Assembly (NCBI GenBank): GCA_002402125.1
Contig: NVVG01000038.1
Location: 1-9,279, forward strand
DNA length: 9,279 nucleotides
Reading direction: 5' to 3'
Origin: Moraxellaceae bacterium
Lineage (GTDB): Bacteria > Pseudomonadota > Gammaproteobacteria > Pseudomonadales > Ketobacteraceae
Part shown: piece after piece, positions 6,602 to 9,279 of the stretch
Layout: every line of letters begins with the position of its first letter
Position numbering within the stretch: position 1 is the stretch's first letter
Made by a program: the position numbers and the translations under genes
Notes under the pieces: model-generated
What the model saw: only the letters and a program-made list of their open reading frames with translations
Database searches by the model: none
Told to the model about the DNA's origin: nothing

Positions 6602-7708
6602 ATGGATCAGTTAGACCAATTTATTGAAACAATGTTAGGCAAAGAAGTATCAACTGATTGGGTGGTACAGGCATTCGTGGTTATTTTTTCCACATTATTG
6701 CTGAACTATTTCCTACGCAAATTCTTTAAACGATTAGATATTCAAGCAAAGAAAACCAAGAATTTGTGGGATGACTCACTTTTAGCCGCAGGCCGAAAAC
6801 CGGTGCGTTATTTTGTGTTGCTCATTGGCGCGCGCGTGTTGTTAAAAATCACCGAGAAACAGCTTCCTCCTCAATTACAGGAGTCGGTACCTTCAATATT
6901 TAGTGTGTTTTTTATCGCATTGATAGCGTGGGCGGTTATTCGTTTTATCACCGAGGCAGAAAAGAACTTACGGACCCCGGGATATACTAAAGAGCCGATG
7001 GATGAAACCACAGTTTCTGCGATTGCCAAATTATTACGTCTTTCCGTTATCATTACTGGCGGCTTGGTAATCTTACAGACGTTAGGTTATAGCGTGTCAG
7101 GGGTATTGGCCTTTGGTGGCGTTGGTGGTATCGCCGTAGGTTTCGCCGCCAAAGATCTGTTAGCTAACTTCTTTGGTGGCATGATGATATATATGGATCG
7201 CCCATTCTCTGTTGGCGATTGGGTGCGCTCTCCAGATAGAAAAATTGAAGGTACGGTTGAGCATATTGGTTGGCGTTTGACACTTATTCGAACCTTTGAC
7301 AAGCGGCCGTTGTATGTTCCCAATTCAATGTTTACCAGTATTTCTTTAGAAAATCCCTCTAGGATGACGCATCGTCGAATCTATGAAACCATGGGCGTGC
7401 GTTATGATGATGTGGCGCAGTTGCCTTCTATCGTTGCTAAGGTAAAACAGATGCTGATCGATCATGAGGAAATAGATAGTACCCAAACCATGATTGTTAA
7501 TTTTAATAGTTATGCCGCATCGTCTTTGGACTTCTTTATCTATACCTTTACCAAGACTACCAACTGGGTGAAATTCCATGAAGTTAAGCAAGATGTGTTG
7601 TTTTTAATAGCCAAAATAATTGAAGAACACGGGGCTGAATTTGCCTTTCCAACGCAAACATTGCACCTGGAAGGTGATGTGCCTCCGGCAGGCCTCGAGC
7701 ATAGCTAG
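6602..7708 (+). CDS. MscS family mechanosensitive channel, YnaI-like
   Basis: This 368-residue inner-membrane protein should open under membrane tension to release solutes during osmotic downshock. Hydrophobic helices are visible at about 20-37, 67-83, 96-117 and 146-163. The pore-lining TM3 is the Gly/Ala-rich segment at 166-192 (GVLAFGGVGGIAVGF, then AAKDLLANFFGG). The beta domain follows with DRPFSVGDWVRSPDRKIEGT (199-218), IGWR (222-225) and the RPLYVPNSMF stretch (235-244). The C-terminal alpha-beta part ends with EEHGAEFAFPTQTLHLEG (341-358). These segments closely match E. coli YnaI as I recall it, more than MscS itself, and the total length is close to YnaI (about 340). The ATG is preceded by GAGG (6593-6596) at 5-nt spacing. 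It lies 57 bp after nagZ. Its presence between recycling and salvage genes has no obvious pathway meaning; cell-wall or osmotic stress is a possible common theme. Confidence 0.9.
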   Translation: MDQLDQFIETMLGKEVSTDWVVQAFVVIFSTLLLNYFLRKFFKRLDIQAKKTKNLWDDSLLAAGRKPVRYFVLLIGARVLLKITEKQLPPQLQESVPSIFSVFFIALIAWAVIRFITEAEKNLRTPGYTKEPMDETTVSAIAKLLRLSVIITGGLVILQTLGYSVSGVLAFGGVGGIAVGFAAKDLLANFFGGMMIYMDRPFSVGDWVRSPDRKIEGTVEHIGWRLTLIRTFDKRPLYVPNSMFTSISLENPSRMTHRRIYETMGVRYDDVAQLPSIVAKVKQMLIDHEEIDSTQTMIVNFNSYAASSLDFFIYTFTKTTNWVKFHEVKQDVLFLIAKIIEEHGAEFAFPTQTLHLEGDVPPAGLEHS

Positions 7709-7712
7709 GCCT
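7690..7712 (+). repeat. Hairpin-forming repeat at the end of the MscS gene
   Basis: AGGCCT occurs at 7690-7695 and 7707-7712. Each copy is itself palindromic, and together they form a stem continued by AGC/GCT (7698-7700 with 7704-7706) around an ATA loop and a 2-nt bulge. The hairpin covers the MscS stop codon. No T tract follows, so it is not a standard terminator; it could stabilise mRNA 3' ends or be chance. Confidence 0.35.
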
Positions 7713-7773
7713 AGAAAACGCGGTTGGTTTGTATGTGGATTGGTTTCTAAGATAATAAATAGAAGGTTGTGAT

Positions 7774-8331
7774 ATGTCAGTTACACAAAAAGAAATTGAT
7801 GGAGTATGGAAAGAGGCGGATTGCCTATGGTCCGAACAGCAAGTTGAACGCGCTATTGATACGGTAGCCCATCAAGTTGAGGAGCGGTTAGAAAAGTCTA
7901 ATCCTATTATGTTGTCGGTTATGAAAGGTGGTTTGGTTTTTACCTCAAAATTGATGATGCGATTACGTTTTCCAATGGAGCTGGACTATATCCATGTGAC
8001 TCGATATGGTTTTGGATTAACTGGCAATGAACTTCAGTGGAAAGTAACGCCAAGAGAAAGTATTGTGGATCGAACCGTGTTGATTGTGGATGATATCTTG
8101 GATGAGGGGCAAACTCTTGCAGCTATCATATCCGCCTGTGAGCAACAAGGTGCGAAAGAGGTATTGTCTGCGGTACTTGTAGATAAAAAACATGACCGTA
8201 AAGCAGACCCAACCTTCACCGCAGACTTTACCGCGCTGTCAGTAGAAGATCGTTTTGTGTTTGGATACGGTATGGATTACAAAGGATATTTGCGCAATGC
8301 AGCAGGTATTTATGCGGTTAAAGATTGCTAA
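7774..8331 (+). CDS. hpt: Hypoxanthine(-guanine) phosphoribosyltransferase
   Basis: This cytoplasmic purine-salvage enzyme transfers the phosphoribosyl group of PRPP to hypoxanthine (and often guanine) to give IMP or GMP. The 185 residues equal the length I recall for Pseudomonas Hpt, with close matches such as MSVTQ at the start, LYSY-like strand DYIHVTRYG (71-79), VDKKHDRKA (136-144) and FGYGMDYKGYLRNAAGIYAV (163-182). The PRPP-binding loop VLIVDDILDEGQTL is at 102-115, and KGG (51-53) supplies the phosphate-binding turn. The ATG is preceded by AAGG at 7-nt spacing (7763-7766). The neighbour downstream makes hypoxanthine from methylthioinosine, so the two genes encode consecutive salvage steps. 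It lies 65 bp after the MscS gene, and no clear promoter or terminator separates them. Confidence 0.95.
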   Translation: MSVTQKEIDGVWKEADCLWSEQQVERAIDTVAHQVEERLEKSNPIMLSVMKGGLVFTSKLMMRLRFPMELDYIHVTRYGFGLTGNELQWKVTPRESIVDRTVLIVDDILDEGQTLAAIISACEQQGAKEVLSAVLVDKKHDRKADPTFTADFTALSVEDRFVFGYGMDYKGYLRNAAGIYAVKDC

Positions 8332-8390
8332 GGCTGATTTAGTTGAATGTGACGAAGAAGGACGAGACGAAAAAGGCATGACAAAGTAAG

Positions 8391-9116
8391 ATGATAGCGA
8401 TTATTGGAGGTACTGGGCTAACAGCCCTCGAAGGGTTAGCGTTGACGGAATCTGTCGAGGTGAATACTCCCTATGGGCGGCCATCTGCGGCAATCGAAAA
8501 GGGCGAGTTAAATCAGTCCCTGGTATATTTTCTTGCTCGCCATGGAAAGCAACATAGTTTAACGCCACATTCCGTTAACTATCGCGCCAACATATGGGCC
8601 CTGCAATCTCTGGGTGTTACACATGTCATTGGCGTTAATGCGGTGGGTGGCATTCACTCCAATATGGGGCCAGAGGTTATTGTTATACCGGATCAAATTA
8701 TTGATTATACCTGGGGTAGAGAATCCAGTTTTTCTAGTGAAGGCAATGTTATCCATGCGGACTTTACCTATCCCTATTCTATGAGCTTTCGACAAACCTT
8801 AATTACCGCCGCAAAGAAAGCGGGTGTCGCGGTAATTGAAGGTGGTGTGTATGGTGCAACCCAGGGACCTCGTTTGGAAACGACCGCTGAAATCAATCGT
8901 TTGGAAAAAGATGGATGCGATATTGTAGGTATGACCGCAATGCCTGAGGCGATTTTAGCTAGAGAATTAAAATTAAAATACGCCAATATTTCCTTGGTAG
9001 TAAATATGGCGGCGGGTCGTAGTGAAGGCCTAATTACCATGGAAGACATCCAACAGGTGCTGGATGTAGGTATGGTGAATATTCGCAAATTATTGGCATT
9101 GGCCATTGTAGATTAA
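8391..9116 (+). CDS. S-methyl-5'-thioinosine phosphorylase (MTIP)
   Basis: This 241-residue purine nucleoside phosphorylase (MTAP/PNP family) should split 5'-methylthioinosine with phosphate into hypoxanthine and 5-methylthioribose 1-phosphate. Motifs seen: AIIGGTGL (3-10) with the phosphate loop, FLARHG (47-52), H60 and VNYRAN (62-67), NAVGGI (83-88), TQGPRLETTAEI (157-168) and GMTAMPEA (180-187). In the base-binding loop LVVNMAAG (202-209) the residue is N205; MTAP enzymes that prefer adenine use Asp here, whereas Asn favours 6-oxopurines. That agrees with the Pseudomonas aeruginosa MTIP, which I recall as similar along its length. The ATG at 8391 begins directly at the first strand and is preceded by a stop in frame at 8379. 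The ribosome site is poor: AAAAAGG is 14 nt away. It lies 59 bp after hpt. General MTAP is the alternative call. Confidence 0.88.
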   Translation: MIAIIGGTGLTALEGLALTESVEVNTPYGRPSAAIEKGELNQSLVYFLARHGKQHSLTPHSVNYRANIWALQSLGVTHVIGVNAVGGIHSNMGPEVIVIPDQIIDYTWGRESSFSSEGNVIHADFTYPYSMSFRQTLITAAKKAGVAVIEGGVYGATQGPRLETTAEINRLEKDGCDIVGMTAMPEAILARELKLKYANISLVVNMAAGRSEGLITMEDIQQVLDVGMVNIRKLLALAIVD

Positions 9117-9145
9117 TTGGTTGGGTGTTTTTCGTACGGCTGGTG

Positions 9146-9174
9146 TTGGTTGTTTGGCGATGACTCTGTATACT
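9146..9174 (+). promoter_or_regulatory. Candidate promoter for a gene beyond the window
   Basis: TTGGTT (9146-9151) and TATACT (9169-9174) are 17 bp apart. The -10 matches in 5 of 6 positions and the -35 in 3 of 6. It faces right in the 163-bp tail, which has no coding sequence that I can support, so it may drive the next gene downstream. Confidence 0.3.
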
Positions 9175-9279
9175 TGATCGCTAACATTATGCATAAGAAC
9201 GGATTTTATTATTCCTGTTGGGAATATTGATTTTGAGAGCGTCTAGTTCATGGAACATTCCAGTGTTATTTCCTTATTT

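Noticed and set aside
8378..8389. Three-codon mini-ORF (ATG ACA AAG TAA) ending one base before the MTIP start
   Set aside because: The purine-rich AAAAAGG ends only one base before its ATG, so it is unlikely to be translated; probably chance.
9251..9262. Short inverted repeat TGGAA-CA-TTCCA near the window end
   Set aside because: Only 5-bp arms, no associated promoter elements and no sigma-54 match; the downstream gene is not visible.

Overview
The window reads as chromosomal DNA of a marine-type gammaproteobacterium (order Cellvibrionales, Oceanospirillales or a relative of Pseudomonas). The evidence is a PsrA-type TetR regulator followed by nagZ, hpt and a Pseudomonas-like S-methyl-5'-thioinosine phosphorylase. 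As recalled, Pseudomonas also keeps psrA, nagZ and the thioinosine phosphorylase together. All supported genes lie on the + strand, packing is tight, and I see no mobile element, CRISPR array, tRNA or rRNA.

Region 1 (1-727): the 3' part of a secreted, Cys-containing, Asp/Thr/Ser-rich protein, then a terminator-like hairpin, then a leader with a candidate promoter and a perfect 7-bp inverted repeat.

Region 2 (728-4076): a two-gene unit. A small exported single-domain rhodanese is followed 13 bp later by a 967-residue membrane hybrid histidine kinase (sensor, HisKA, HATPase, degenerate receiver, intact receiver, HPt). The exported rhodanese may work with the kinase's periplasmic sensor, but that is inference.

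Region 3 (4077-6544): psrA with a strong sigma-70-like promoter whose start site is covered by a close match to the published PsrA operator, so autorepression is likely. Next comes a signal-less YkuD-domain enzyme and then nagZ, a pairing that points to cytoplasmic peptidoglycan recycling. The YkuD gene appears to start at a rare AUU codon at 4984; the first conventional start (GTG 5050) would delete the conserved first beta-strand of the fold.

Region 4 (6545-9279): a YnaI-like MscS channel, then hpt and the thioinosine phosphorylase, two consecutive steps of purine salvage (methylthioinosine to hypoxanthine to IMP). The final 163 bp hold no gene but contain a candidate promoter for a gene beyond the window. 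No intergenic stretch exceeds 300 bases.

I did not find a clearly new multi-gene system. The best leads are the AUU start and probable L,D-carboxypeptidase role of the YkuD gene, the PsrA autoregulatory site, and the rhodanese/hybrid-kinase pair with its upstream palindrome.
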